Shown in pieces: positions 12,572 through 22,680 of a stretch of 64,000 nucleotides of DNA. The notes beneath the pieces are model-generated. The model was not told where the DNA came from and did no database searches. It saw only the letters and a program-made list of their open reading frames with translations. A program made the position numbers and the translations under genes. The first letter of the stretch is position 1, and each line of letters opens with the position of its first letter. Origin of the DNA: Adiantum capillus-veneris (taxonomy: Eukaryota > Streptophyta > Polypodiopsida > Polypodiales > Pteridaceae); contig CM043953.1 of NCBI GenBank assembly GCA_014529385.2, positions 84,262,342 through 84,326,341 on the forward strand. Reading direction: 5' to 3'.

Positions 12572-13016
12572 TGTTGACCCAGAGGGAGAGAGCACATGTA
12601 GACAAGAGGAGAGAGAGACGACACCAACATGTACAATCCCCAAACTGTATGGAGAACACACACTGAGTACAAATATATAGTGGGGACTCCTAGCTATACA
12701 TAGTATAGGGGTTGGTATATATAGCTCCAACACCCCACTCAAATAGGAGTCCCTAACTGTGGATGAAAAAACCCTCGGGGGTACAAGGGAAAAACCCACA
12801 GCACCATATACATGCACTGTTATATTAACAATTATCAAAGTTTACAAAATTCATTTTGAGGAGCTACATCACTCCATAATATACAATGTGTGATTTCAAG
12901 TATCTTTGGAAGTTCACTAGCCCTATATATACAATTGAATTGGTGAAAATTCTTCAAGATCTTTGAGCAACTTCAATATCTTTGAGCCCCTGTCCACACT
13001 ACTTGACATTCCCTGT
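12572..13016 (-). repeat. 3' LTR of TR1
   Basis: Direct repeat of 16112-16558. It starts on the plus strand TGTTGACCC and runs to CATTCCCTGT. It contains GGTTGGTATATATAGCTCC near 12710, a TATA-like run, and TATATATACAATTGAATTGG near 12922. Confidence 0.85.
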
Positions 13017-13259
13017 AAACAACATCAACTCAAGAAACATATCGAGACGTGAAGGTTAGAGATAACAACATCACATTATCCTTAGAGATGGTTCGCGACG
13101 CCGCTCTAGAGATGACATAGAAACAAACATAAGACCGATACAATCACATGTGTAGACGGCATAGAAACAAACATAAAATCAATGTAATCACATATGCACA
13201 CATATATACAAAGCTAGCATGTAATACATACATTGGGGTTCCCAAGATCTCAATTACAG

Positions 13260-13720
13260 TTGTCATCATCATGGCTTACGTACCATGGCATCATGGTGTT
13301 CACCATGGCATTAAAGACGCTTGGAAAGACTTTGAAATAGCAATCATCATGGCTTTATGTACCATGACATCAGAGACGCTTTCAACAAATAAAAAATTTG
13401 AAATAGCAATAAGCATCATGGATTTACGTACCATGGCATCAGAGACGCTTAGAAAAACTTTGAAATATGAATCATCATGGCTTTACGTACCATGGCATCA
13501 GAGACGCTTTCAACAAATAAAACATTTAAAAACAACAATAATCATCATGGATTTACGTACCATGGCATCATGGTTCTCACCATGGCATTTGAGACATTTT
13601 CAACAAATCAAATAGTCTAGCACCAACAATTTCAACAAATCAAAGAAAAGCAATCATCATCATGGCTGTACGTCCCATGGCATCATGGTACTCACCGTGG
13701 TAGTCACAAAGTCAATTTAA
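13260..13720. repeat. Tandem repeat with TACGTACCATGGCAT core
   Basis: About six degenerate units of 60-85 bp. Each has ATCATCATGG, then TTTACGTACCATGGCATCA, then often GAGACGCTTTCAACAAAT. The core is rich in CATG and partly palindromic. A plus-strand frame of 155 residues (13148-13615) runs through it, but this follows from the repeat and is not evidence of a gene. Confidence 0.75.
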
Positions 13721-13848
13721 TAATCAATTATAAACAGATGATTCCATGGAACAATTGATTTATAAGGCAAAACTCTTAGACAAATAAACAATCATCTTTG
13801 ATTAGCTAATATAAACATTTGCAACCTCTTAGAAGATAATATACGGTC

Positions 13849-14073
13849 ACTTACGATTGGATCTTATTCATAGCCGGTGACAACATGAACATGAACCCAT
13901 ATTTATGTTATCTGGGCAAGGTTACTTACGATTGGTTCTTATCTATAGCTGGTGACAACATGAACATGAACCCATATTTACGTTATCTGGGCAAGGTCAC
14001 TTACGATTGGTTCTTATCTATAACTGGTGAGAACATGAACATGAACCCATATTTATGTTATTTGGGCAAGGTC
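13849..14073 (+). repeat. Three 75-bp tandem repeats
   Basis: Units begin at 13849, 13924 and 13999 with ACTTACGATTGG and are about 95% alike. Because 75 is a multiple of three, a plus-strand frame (13885-14097) carries a 25-residue repeat: YDWFLSI, then NMNMNPYL, then YLGKV. No start context or neighbour supports expression. Confidence 0.85.
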
Positions 14074-14458
14074 AAGGTCACTATCGAACAAATTTAAGTG
14101 ACGACCAAGGCCAAAAAAAAAGAAAAAGAAAATAGAAGATGGCGTAAACTGCCGGCCATGACAAAATATACTAGGATGCTTCCGTAAACAACTCGCCGAA
14201 TATACAATAGCGATGCTGAGTTCGAGAAACAAGGGCGCAAGCATAATAAATCAACCCTTGCAAATCTATGCAAGAAGCAGTGCAGGCCAACAAGAAGATA
14301 GAAGCACCTTCTCATAGCGTCTATGGTCATCGCGACCTGGTTCTGCTCGATGGGAAAGCTTCTCTCTACTCATAAGCATGTATCCAGCAGCTTCGTCACA
14401 AGCACGTGCTTATTACAAAGTCCCAACACACTTTCTAGGGTGGCATGTACCCAGAGAT

Positions 14459-14665
14459 CCGCTCTGCTCCTAAAACGCTGGTCAACCGTCATCCATGCTC
14501 GTCACTCTTAAAAAAATTATATTATCTTAAAATAACATGCGGTCAGCTATAATTGGCTGTGAATCAAGGTAGCCGCTACCGCTCTGCTCCTAAAAAGCTG
14601 GTCATCCATGCTTGTCACTCTTAAAATAACGTTATATTATTTTAAAATAGCATGCCTACTGCAAA
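14459..14665. repeat. Tandem duplication of about 120 bp
   Basis: The phrase GCTCTGCTCCTAAAA, then GCTGGTCA, then CACTCTTAAAA and TTATATTAT appears at 14459 and again at 14579. The copies are diverged. Function is unknown. Confidence 0.65.
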
Positions 14666-15077
14666 TCAAGGAGTGCCCTCCCGGCATAGCTGCCGTGACT
14701 GCTGAGATAGGACGGCCTTTGACGTTATTAATCCTCAACGCTTCCAAGAAGTTATATTTGAACTGCTGATATCAGTCCTTAATGCTTCCAGGAAGTGGAA
14801 CCGTCCCCCATGAGGACTTTGGATCAAGACAAGCTGCCTCTTTTGCATGCGTAAACAAGACACTTTTCTGCAGCGTATACAACAGTTCTGCAATTACGCG
14901 AGCATGTACTAACAAGGTTGAAAAATTAGGCGCACATGGCATACATGCCACGAGTATTTCGGTCTTCTGATCATCATCTAGATTTGCTTCTAGCAGCGAA
15001 CCATGAGAGTTACGAGAGGTGTGTTAAGTATGGAGCCTGATTTACCCTTGTAATTTTCTGTGATAAAAGCGCACATT

Positions 15078-15724
15078 TGTAAGGCCCCCATTATGAGGAG
15101 AAGCCATCGTGCGTGAAGGAAAATCACTCACTGGAAACCAAAAATTTTCAAGGACAAGAATCAGGAGCAACTTTAGAGGCCTCGGGGGCGGAGGCCCCCG
15201 AGACTTTTTTTTCGCCGGAATATTATGGCCGGCCGGCGGCCGGAAAGTGGTCGGAAAACAACCGGTCAGTTGGTCGGTGGCCGGTAGTCAATGGCCAATG
15301 GCCGGTGGTCGGAAGTCAATGGCTGGTGGCCGGTGGTCGGAAGTCAATGGTCGGTGGCCGGTGGCCGAATTCAATGGCCGGTGGCCGAATTCAAAAGCGG
15401 ACTTGTCTTCTCAAGGGCGGCCACACATGGGCGGATTGGAGGGTCCGATTTGGACTTATTCGCACAAGGGCGGCTACACATGGCTGTCTCTCATAAGAGA
15501 GGGCAGCCCTTTTGGCCTATAAAAGGAGGCCATTTCTACACACATTTCAGAGTGTGAAGTTGATGCAACAAGGTGAGTGTGAGGTGGTGAGAGTGAAGCA
15601 AGGCGGGAGCTCCGTTAAGGGTATAATCCCTTTGTAAACTACTTCTTGTTTTGAAGTACTAAAGCCATTGAGTGGCTGCTTTCCCGTGGACGTAGCCCAC
15701 ATTGGGTGAACCACATATATCGTG

Positions 15725-15773
<49 letters not shown>

Positions 15774-15858
15774 CTATAATCTCTTGTGTGTGAAATCTAT
15801 CTCTCTCCATTAAGTAATCTACTCAAAAATCTATTTAGCTACGTCTTATTTCCTAACA
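15078..15858 (+). other. Possible solo LTR or promoter block inside TR1
   Basis: This stretch begins TGTAAGG and ends CCTAACA. It holds a good TATA box (TATAAAAG, 15518-15525) and a 42-base CT run (15729-15770). Those are LTR-like features on the plus strand. Flanking bases do not match as a target duplication, so it could equally be part of the TR1 body. Within it, 15225-15385 is a GC-rich minisatellite of GGCCGGTGG and TCAATGG phrases with a period near 24. Confidence 0.35.
15225..15390. repeat. GC-rich minisatellite
   Basis: Repeats of GGCCGGTGGTCGGAAGTCAA, unit about 24 bp, six or seven copies. Frames through it give W-P-V-V-G-S-type peptides that reflect the repeat only. Confidence 0.8.
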
Positions 15859-16099
15859 AGGTGCAAGGCAGACAACCCACTAGCGAGGAGACCTTGCCTA
15901 GAGCATACAATCCACTAGGCTATTTGTTGGTTCCATCTTTCATCTCTGTGCTTTCACGGTGGTACATGAGCAGGACTACCTCACAGCGCTACCCTTTAAA
16001 ATCCATCTCACTAATTTTAAGCAAGCCAAAAAACTATTGAATTTTGCGTGACAATGCTTTACAAATAAATTTATTATCACGAAAGATAAAGACTACTTA

Positions 16100-16111
16100 G
16101 CTTTGATACCA
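16100..16111 (-). other. Primer binding site of TR1
   Basis: On the minus strand TGGTATCAAAGC follows the right LTR directly. This resembles the initiator-methionine tRNA primer sites of plant LTR elements (commonly TGGTATCAGAGC), with one difference. Confidence 0.75.
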
Positions 16112-16558
16112 TGTTGACCCGGAGGGAGAGAGCGCATGTAGACAAGAGGAGAGAGAGACGGCACCAACATGTACAAGCCCCAAAGTGTATGGAGAACACA
16201 CACTGAGTACAAATATATAGTGGGGACTCCTAGCTATACATAGTATAGGGGTTGGTATATATAGATCCAACACCCCCACTCAAATAGGAGTCCCTAACTG
16301 TGGATGAAAAAACCCTCGGGGGTACAAGGGAAAAACCCACAGCACCATATACATGCACTGTTATATTAACAATTATCAAAGTTTACAAAATTCATTTTTG
16401 AGGAGCTACATCACTCCATAATATACAATGTGTGCTTTCAAGTATCTTTGGAAGTTCACTAGCCCTATATATACAATTGAATTGGTGAAAATTCTTCAAG
16501 ATCTTTGAGCAACTTCAATATCTTTGAGCCCCTGTCCACACTACTTGACATTCCCTGT
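16112..16558 (-). repeat. 5' LTR of TR1
   Basis: Partner of 12572-13016, with only a handful of differences by eye. Past 16558 comes GTGTTGGTATATATAGCTCC, a phrase that also occurs inside the LTR at about 12710. This suggests a small rearrangement at this edge. Confidence 0.85.
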
Positions 16559-16574
16559 GTGTTGGTATATATAG

Positions 16575-16790
16575 CTCCAACACAAAACCCCTATCAAACG
16601 GCATGCCATTTAGCCCCTCTATTAGAGGGGTTTCGGCATGTATTTTTGCATGCAATGGGCAGCCCAAACGGACCGCCCATTGCATGCAAATAAGCATGCC
16701 AAAACCCTCTAATAGAGGTGCAAAACCCCTAGCAAACGGCATGAGCTTGGCCCCCCTATTAAAGGGGTTTTGGCATGTCAATTTAGGTTA
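16575..16790. repeat. Palindromic array of CACTA A, right part
   Basis: Continues the units of 12040-12465: CCCCTCTATTAGAGGGG, CATGCAATGGGCAGCCCA and AAACGGCATG. It ends just before a pyrimidine-rich splice acceptor at 16820. Confidence 0.75.
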
Positions 16791-16820
16791 TTTTTGATTT
16801 ATTTTTTTTCTCTTTTTCAG

Positions 16821-18346
16821 TTGTGACATGGTTGGGCAAGATGAAGACTTCTTTCGCTCTTTTAGGACAGTCATGGGTTCCTCTTCTGGGAATCCTTCTA
16901 GGGGCTCCGGTCCCTATGACCGCTTCCCTCCTCCTCCTCCTCCTCCTCCTCATTTGGTCCCTATGAATCCGCAGAGAGCCTCATTCTTGCGCATGTAGCA
17001 AGATTATGAGCCGAGCTTTGCAAGGGATCTTCTCTTCATATATGCCACATCAGGTGTCCTAGTATGGGATTTCCCCATCACCCTCGGCCATGCCCTCGCA
17101 GGCCCCCACTACCTTTCCTTCACCCTTCCGTCGGTACCACCCCCCCCCCCCCCCCCCAACTACATTTCCTTCACCCTATTCCACGGTCCCTGCTAATACA
17201 TTCCCTTCACCATTTCCCTTGGCACCCTCTTCTATGATTACCTCGCATCAACCCTCCCCACTCTGACCACCAAGCCATCCTAGCCCTCATGGTCATTGAT
17301 CTTCTTGAGGGCAAAGTGAGAGACATTGTTCGCCTGGCTCCGGGGGCTGACGAGAGTCCACTGACATCAAGTGGAGACGAGGATCAGGGGGAGGCTCTTG
17401 CTTCAACGCCTGCTTTGGAGGAGGTGGAGGAGGATCATCCACTGACTTGCCAAATCCATGGCACAATTCTAATGTGGAAGTTCCAGATGCCGATGATGAT
17501 GGACTATACTATAGGTGTCATCGAGACGGTGCCCCCGACCTTAGCACAAACAAGCCGCAAGTGCTTCCACAATCACTTGAAGAGCTTGATTCACTCTACC
17601 TACACTAATTGCTTCATTGATTGGGAGCAACAAGATCCTCAGTACACCTGCAATATATTTTTGATACAATGCGGATGCGGTCTCCTAATTGCCAGGGCAT
17701 GTCTTTTACCACGCAGAGGATGGAAGGTTTTATCAAGACCTTCCTTCATAATAAACGGTCCACCGTTTGCAAGGTCTCTAAACAAAAACGCCAACACACC
17801 AATCTCCAAAAAAGGGGTGCTAATATGCATGATGCAGAGTGGGAGTTTGCTCTCCAAGAGAGGTACAATGGAGTCAACCATCCTCAACAGAGGCAAGCAA
17901 GGGCAGGACAACAAGCTCACAGTTGGGGTTCTGGAAAAAAGGACGTCTCGAAGGACAAAGTGGTAAGTAGCATTTTTAGTTTTTATTTGAACCTTAATCT
18001 TGATGTAAACTAATACTTAATATGCAGGTAAACATCATATCAAGTGTCAAGGGAGGTGGTGAAGTATCTGAAACGCAACGACGAATATAGTACCTACTTG
18101 TGGATGCTCCAACAAGGCCACATCAATCAAGCACATCTCGACTCTCTCATCAACACCTTGACCACTACCCAAGTACGAAGTCAACCAAATATTAATTATT
18201 GTTTTGTTGTTTACTTATTTTTATGCTTACTAATTATGTGTTTTGCTTTGTTATTTGTATAGACTCGAAGAGGTGGCGCTAATGAGGGCAAGGATGATGA
18301 GGGTAGTCAAGGTGACAAGGACGACGAGGGTGACCAGGGTGACAAG
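16821..18346 (+). pseudogene. TnpA-like second gene of CACTA A
   Basis: A pyrimidine tract and CAG (16801-16820) look like an acceptor. An ATG at 16828 starts MVGQDEDFFRSFRTVMG, then a proline run (RFPPPPPPPP). There is a TAG after SFLRM. Later the frame shared with E1 appears: SLIHSTYTNCF and QQDPQYTC near 17590-17650, then KRGANMHDAEWEFAL, then QARAGQQAHSWGSGKK to about 17960. A donor GTAAGTAGC lies at 17961. Exon 2 (about 18029-18170) has NDEYSTYLWMLQQGH. Exon 3 (18263-18346) is an acidic K-D-D-E-G repeat. The layout resembles the Transposase_24 (Ptta/En/Spm) type of CACTA second protein, thought to bind subterminal repeats. I base this on alignment with E1 and E2 by eye. The gene stops at the G2 junction. 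Confidence 0.6.
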
Positions 18347-18721
18347 GTAACCATTTGTAAGCATTGACAAGGTTCATACTATCCTTAAGATGTACTCCTT
18401 GCATCCATCTAGCATCTTCAAAAGGATAATTTTTGAACTTAATAAGATACCGTCCGATAATCTTACAATGTTGTAGTATCTTTTCTTCATGGTTCCAAAG
18501 GATAGTTTTGGATTGTAACACCTCTTCTTGGTCTTCTACTTTGGAGGGTCTTCAATAATTGTTTCTTTGGTGGCTCTCCTTTGTAGGCTTAAGTAGGCTC
18601 ACATGAAAAGCATTGTGTATGAGCCAATGGTTGGGCAACTTGAGTTGATAAGCCATGTCATTGATTGGCTTCAAGATGTGAAAAGGACCATAGTAAATTT
18701 TTTCTAATTTAGCATAATACT
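18347..18721 (-). pseudogene. pol: G2 integrase tail, left of E1
   Basis: Minus-strand frames give YYAKLEKIYYGPFHILKP, then [16 protein letters not shown] (18552-18721), then FKNYPFEDARWMQGV (18279-18521). These match G3 at 50980-51340 closely. This is the region after the integrase core where gypsy elements keep a chromodomain-like fold. The last three bases on the right (ACT, 18719-18721) are one copy of the E1 target duplication. Confidence 0.85.
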
Positions 18722-18728
18722 CACTATG
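18722..18728 (+). repeat. Left terminal inverted repeat of E1
   Basis: CACTATG, matched by CATAGTG at 27487-27493. The perfect part is only 7 bp; the next bases (AC versus GG) differ. Confidence 0.9.
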
Positions 18729-18799
18729 ACATTTGGAGCACATTGCGCTCAGATAGACAGACAAAAACAAAGGAAAAGTTCAAGTCAAAAAATCTCGGG

Positions 18800-18940
18800 G
18801 GCGGTAAGTAATGCTCGAGTCAATGTTGCGGTAATGGTCCTTCAGCAATGCTTGCGGTAATCGGCCTGGCTACATTTCCGCGGCACTTACTGCCAGTATT
18901 ACCGCAACGATTACCGCTCACGCGAGTATTTTAAAAAAAA
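18800..18940. repeat. Left subterminal GCGGTAAT repeats of E1
   Basis: At least six copies or near-copies of GCGGTAAT in both directions (GCGGTAATGG, TTGCGGTAATCG, TATTACCGC, GATTACCGC). Subterminal repeats near CACTA ends are the usual binding places of the element's own DNA-binding protein. The same motif lies at the right end and near the central promoter. Confidence 0.8.
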
Positions 18941-19259
18941 GCAGATAACCATTTGGATGGTTCTTGGTAGGACCCATCCAAATGGTCAATTGCCTTTTTT
19001 TTCCTTACATTTAATAAATAAAAAAACAACAATTTGATTGCACCAAAAATTTGGACCAAAATCAAATGTTTAATTATATTGGAGAAATTGTTCACATTAC
19101 AAAATTGCCCAAATAGGCGACACATGGCGGCTATACAACTGTGGCCAAAAGAAGACTTTGGGCCAAAATCGAGTGTTTAATTATATTGGATATTACAAAA
19201 TTTCCCAAATAGGTGATACAGGGGGGCTATACAATGTGGCGAAAAGAAGACGCACGGGC
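18941..19259. other. Spacer between E1 left end and TnpA-like gene
   Basis: AT-rich. The phrase AATCGAGTGTTTAATTATATTGG occurs in two related forms (about 19055 and 19165), a local duplication of about 110 bp. It is probably the 3' region of the leftward gene. Confidence 0.4.
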
Positions 19260-20676
19260 TCAAAACACTTGGGGATTGAGCTACTCGGATCCTGGGACCT
19301 CTCGAGGGCTCCTTGACTCTGGAAAAGGAAAAAACAACAAAACCTTTAATTTATACAAATGGATACATAATTCTGCATGCACTGATTTTCAAAAAAAAGT
19401 TCACACTTACAGACTGTAGTGTACGACATGCATTTTCAAATTCTTTGCGATTGATTTTGTTATTTTCATACAGCCAGCACCATGTCTGATATTCGGAGTG
19501 GCTCTCTCTGTATCTTGGATCTCTCGGCTTGGGCGGGTCATGTAATATTTTGCTCTATATCAATTCAAATAAAAATATGCGCCTCACAAATTTATCTTTC
19601 CATGCTGCTTTTTCGCTCGAGCTGTAATGCGTGGGCGTTTGCTGCGCCCTCGCCTCCACCTACTGAGTGTGCGCCCTAGCACATGTGCTCTCTCGTCCTC
19701 CAGCTCGCCTTGGGCTTTCCCCACTCCTCGTCGTGAACATTTCCAGGGCGATAGTTGTGACCCTCAGATTCAAATGTTCGCTTTGCCACCCTCCGCACAC
19801 TGGACTTCTTATTTTTTGAGAAATTCTTGATATACTCCTCGAGCCACTGCCTGGAGAACTCTTCCACTTCCGGATTAGGGAGCCGCATGAGCATGTCGTA
19901 TGAATGTACGTCAAGTCCGCTGGGTCCTAATCTTTGAAAGATTTAAAGCAATCTTGGTATGTCGAGTGGATCAGCTGGTTAAGGTGCCCTCGAAATGTCC
20001 TCCCCAAGAGAAACCTAGATCCACCTCCCCCCCTCGATGTATATAAAGTAGTAGCCACGAGCGTCCGGGGTGGGCGCATGCGGTCCTCATCCTCATGTGG
20101 AGCTCCAAGGGGTGAGCGAGGAGGTCAGGGTGTAAGAGGAGGTGAATATGTAGCACTACCCCCCCAACAAACCAAAGCAGAAGAGCCACTACCTCGACGA
20201 GAGCATGAGCCACCACTATGGGAAGAGCGCTGGCCTGAGCCTGAAAGTTGGGTGTGTAGGCGACGGATAACTCGACGGTACGGCGTGGATCGCTGCGAAT
20301 GCAAGGTGGAGGGAGTTGTGGGTGATGGGAAAGTCGAGTGTAAGGTGGAGGGAGTCCCACTGGGAGGACACTCTGCACGATTGAGTGTTGGCGCCCGGTG
20401 TCGCAAGCGTGTGAGAGCCCATAGGCAGCAAACTGTGCTGGTATGTACCATCCTCGAAGACTCTGCTGCGAGGATAGCCACTTTGCCTGGGCACGGTATG
20501 CCCTCTCGAGGTCAGGGTTGTGTACTGCATCTCGTAACCATCGAAAGCGAAGGTGGATTGTGACTGGTGGGAGGAAGACTGCGAGTAGTAAGCATCATAA
20601 GCGTCCTCGTAAGAGAGGCACGTCGGCGAGAAAGTCCTCTATGGATCGATAGATCGGGCGTGGAAGAGGATGCCAT
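19260..20676 (-). pseudogene. TnpA-like second gene of E1
   Basis: An ATG at 20674-20676 starts MASSSTPDLS. After a frameshift the frame shows EDAYDAYYSQSSSHQSQ, a low-complexity start region, and later HLNQLIHSTYQDCF, TYIHTTCSCG, YIKNFSKNKKSSVRRVA, NYRPGNVHDEEW and QTPTHYSSSEKAAWKD (to about 19590). Exon 2 (19411-19554) reads RYRESHSEYQTWCWL to FENACRTLQS and ends at a clean GTAAGT donor. Exon 3 begins after CCTTTTCCAG at 19318. E2 keeps the same exon pattern and motifs, and A keeps weaker ones. The short gap before exon 2, about 35 bp, suggests an intron deletion. The role is likely binding of element repeats, as TnpA does in En/Spm; this is inference. Confidence 0.65.
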
Positions 20677-21050
20677 ATCATACAATTTTGCAAAAAAAGG
20701 GGACCCTAATTAACATTGGATTCTAGTCAAAGTGAGATTCTTTATTACATAGGATTCCTCCTTGCATAGGATTCCTCCCTACATAGAATTCCTTTTATCT
20801 CCTATTTAAGAAATGGTTTGTGTGCTTATTTTTTTTGCATCCATTTAGAGTGCGTGTGTGTGTGCTTCTAATTAACCTATTGTGTGTGTGTGTTAGTGTG
20901 TGGCAAAGAAATTAATCTAGTGTGTGTGTGTGTTGGACCGTAATCTACCGTTGGGCTTCTCGATGACCATTGGGGTCTCAATCAACTTCATCGCACACCC
21001 ACATGGAGGTATATTTTGGTATGCTAATGCTAATGGAGGTATGTTTTGGT
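20677..21050. other. Repeat-poor leader between TnpA-like start and array
   Basis: Three near-copies of ATAGGATTCCTCC at 20740-20800 and GT-rich runs at 20850-20935. No coding is seen. It probably lies in the leader intron of the leftward gene. Confidence 0.45.
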
Positions 21051-22160
21051 ATACTAATGCATGCCCAAGCACACACTAATGCAAGTGTTAGTGTGTGCTT
21101 GTAACGCATGCACACACTAATGCTTGCATTAGTGTGTGCAATTTTTTCACACACCAATGCTCACAATAGTGTGTGCTTATGCATGCATTAGTGTGCAGAC
21201 ACACTAATTTGTGCACAAGCACACACTAATGCAAGCATTAGTGTGTGCTAGAGAGGTATGCACACACTAATTCTTGCATTAGTGTGTGTGTGTGTATAAT
21301 GCATGCATTGTGCACAAAATAGTGTGTGAAAACACACTAATGCGTGCACAATCACACACTAATGCAAGCATTAGTGTGTGTGTGTATAATGCATGCATTG
21401 TGCACAAAATAATGTGTGAAAACACACTAATTAGTGCACAAGCACACACTAATGCAAGCATTAGTGTGTGCTACAGAGGTATGAACACACTAACGCACGT
21501 ATTAGTGTGTTCTTGGGCACAAATTAGTGTGTGGAAACACACTAATGCCTGCATTAGTGTGTGTGTGTGTATAATTAATGCATGCATTGTGCACAAAATA
21601 GTGTGTGAAAACACACTAATTTGTGCACAATCACACACTAATGCAAGCATTAGTGTGTGTATAATGCATGCACACACTAATGCTTGCATTAGTGTGTGCT
21701 TGGACACTAATTAGTGTGTAGAAACTAACTAATGCGTGTGTGTATAATGCATGCACACACTAATACGGGCATTAGTGTGATTGTGCACAAAATAGTGTGT
21801 GAAAACACATTAATTTGTGCACAATCACACACTAATGCAAGCATTAGTGTGTGCATGCATTAGTTAGTTTTTACACACTACACACTAATTTGTGCCCAAG
21901 CACTTTTTACACACTACACACACTAATTTGTGCACAATCACACACTAATGCAAGCATTAGTGTGTGTATAATGCATGCACACACTAATGCTTGCATTAGT
22001 GTGTGCTTGTGCATGCATTAGTGTGTTTACACAGTAATTCATGCACAAGCACACCCTAATGCAAGCATTAGCGTGTGCTTGTAACCCATGCACGCACTAA
22101 TGCGGGCATTAGTGTGTGTATAATGCATGCAAGCATTAGTGTGTGATTGTGCACAAAATA
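21050..22160. repeat. Palindromic TAGTG/CACTA array of E1
   Basis: Dozens of copies of CACTAATGCAAGCATTAGTG and shorter CACTAAT or ATTAGTG units in both directions, with ATGCATGCA and GTGCACAA between them. Each unit can fold into a hairpin. Every palindrome holds CACTA facing TAGTG, the same five bases as the element ends. The array lies between a TATA box plus leader exon at about 22279-22467 and the coding start at 20676 of the leftward gene. It is therefore probably intronic for that gene. Confidence 0.9.
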
Positions 22161-22245
22161 GTGTGTTTATGTGTGTGTGTGTGTGTGCATGTGTGTGTAT
22201 GCATTGCGTGTGTGTTCATGTGTGTGTGTGTGTGTGTGTAGAAGA
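22160..22245. repeat. GT-rich microsatellite
   Basis: TGTGTGTG runs at the right edge of the array, 22163-22240. Open frames here give C-V-C-V peptides from the repeat and are not genes. Confidence 0.85.
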
Positions 22246-22278
22246 ACGAGAAGAAAGAGAGAGAGTTCGAGCACTTAC

Positions 22279-22467
22279 AGTCGTGACCTCGATCGCTTGG
22301 ATATGGTGGGGATGGAGATGAAGAGAGTAATAGAAGTTGGAGATGGAGAGGGAGAAGGAGAGAGAGCTTGGAGATGGAGAGGGAAACACGCCCGCGTAGA
22401 AGAGGAGCTCGTTTTTGAATTTTTGGCATTCAATTTCGCGGGGGCACGTAGGTGTCCCCTTTATATA
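22279..22467 (-). promoter_or_regulatory. Promoter and leader exon of the E1 TnpA-like gene
   Basis: On the minus strand TATATAAA (22460-22467) stands about 30 bp before a GC-rich then CT-rich stretch. That stretch ends at GACT followed by the donor GTAAGTGC (exon end 22279). E2 has the same order (TATAAATA, CT-rich stretch, GTAAGT) at 58018-58183 in mirror orientation. Two GCGGTAAT-like sites (CGCGATAAT and CGTGGTAAT on this strand) lie upstream at about 22497-22548. Confidence 0.6.
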
Positions 22468-22680
22468 AAAACATTTGCTGGTGATTTTATCATGTGTATT
22501 ATCGCGCCTTTTCCTGCCTATATTACCACGAAAAACTCTCATGAGACTGACTGCGTGTATTATGCCAACTGCATGACCTCTTGTACCCACCTCCCCTCTA
22601 TCTTTAATGAGTGTCAGTCATGTCAGTACCAACATTCTTGATTCTTCTTTTTCTTATTTAGTGTGTGGTCGTGTGTGTAG

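Larger units (their letters stand above)
12572..16558 (-). mobile_element. Non-autonomous LTR element TR1
   Basis: Two nearly identical direct repeats of about 446 bp (12572-13016 and 16112-16558) flank 3.1 kb with no gag or pol. On the minus strand the right LTR ends GGTCAACA and is followed at once by TGGTATCAAAGC, an iMet-type primer site. This gives minus orientation. The LTRs differ at only a few bases by eye, so insertion is fairly recent. The inside holds several separate tandem repeats. A matching target duplication was not found. Lack of coding plus paired LTRs and a primer site fits a LARD-like or TRIM-like derivative. Confidence 0.75.
1142..18346 (-). mobile_element. CACTA transposon A, degenerate, with two nested LTR elements
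   Basis: This assembly is inferred from three linked parts. They are a minus-strand tnp2 gene (1142-3452 plus 11969-12045), a palindromic array (12040-12465 and 16575-16790), and a plus-strand TnpA-like gene (16821-18346). The order tnp2, array, second gene in divergent orientation is the same as in E1 and E2. Gypsy G1 splits tnp2 and TR1 splits the array. The amino-terminal half of tnp2 is missing between about 12045 and the array. No terminal inverted repeat was found on either side; the right side ends against gypsy G2 at about 18346. Confidence 0.65.

Noticed and set aside
12304-12838. Frames of 120 and 123 residues on both strands
   Set aside because: They run from the palindromic array into the TR1 LTR; no motif, and the same LTR sequence at 16112 gives broken frames.
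15078-15858. Confident solo LTR
   Set aside because: TG and CA ends and a TATA box are present, but no target duplication and no second copy in the window.
19934-20563. 209-residue plus-strand frame
   Set aside because: It lies opposite the TnpA-like gene of E1, is rich in R and G, and has no motif. The minus strand carries motifs conserved in E2 and A.
21286-21714. 142-residue frame with repeated CENTLI and ASISVC phrases, and its minus-strand twin
   Set aside because: It is a translation of the palindromic array, equally open on both strands.
22171-22641. 156-residue frame starting with C-V-C-V
   Set aside because: It comes from the GT microsatellite and the antisense of the leader exon.
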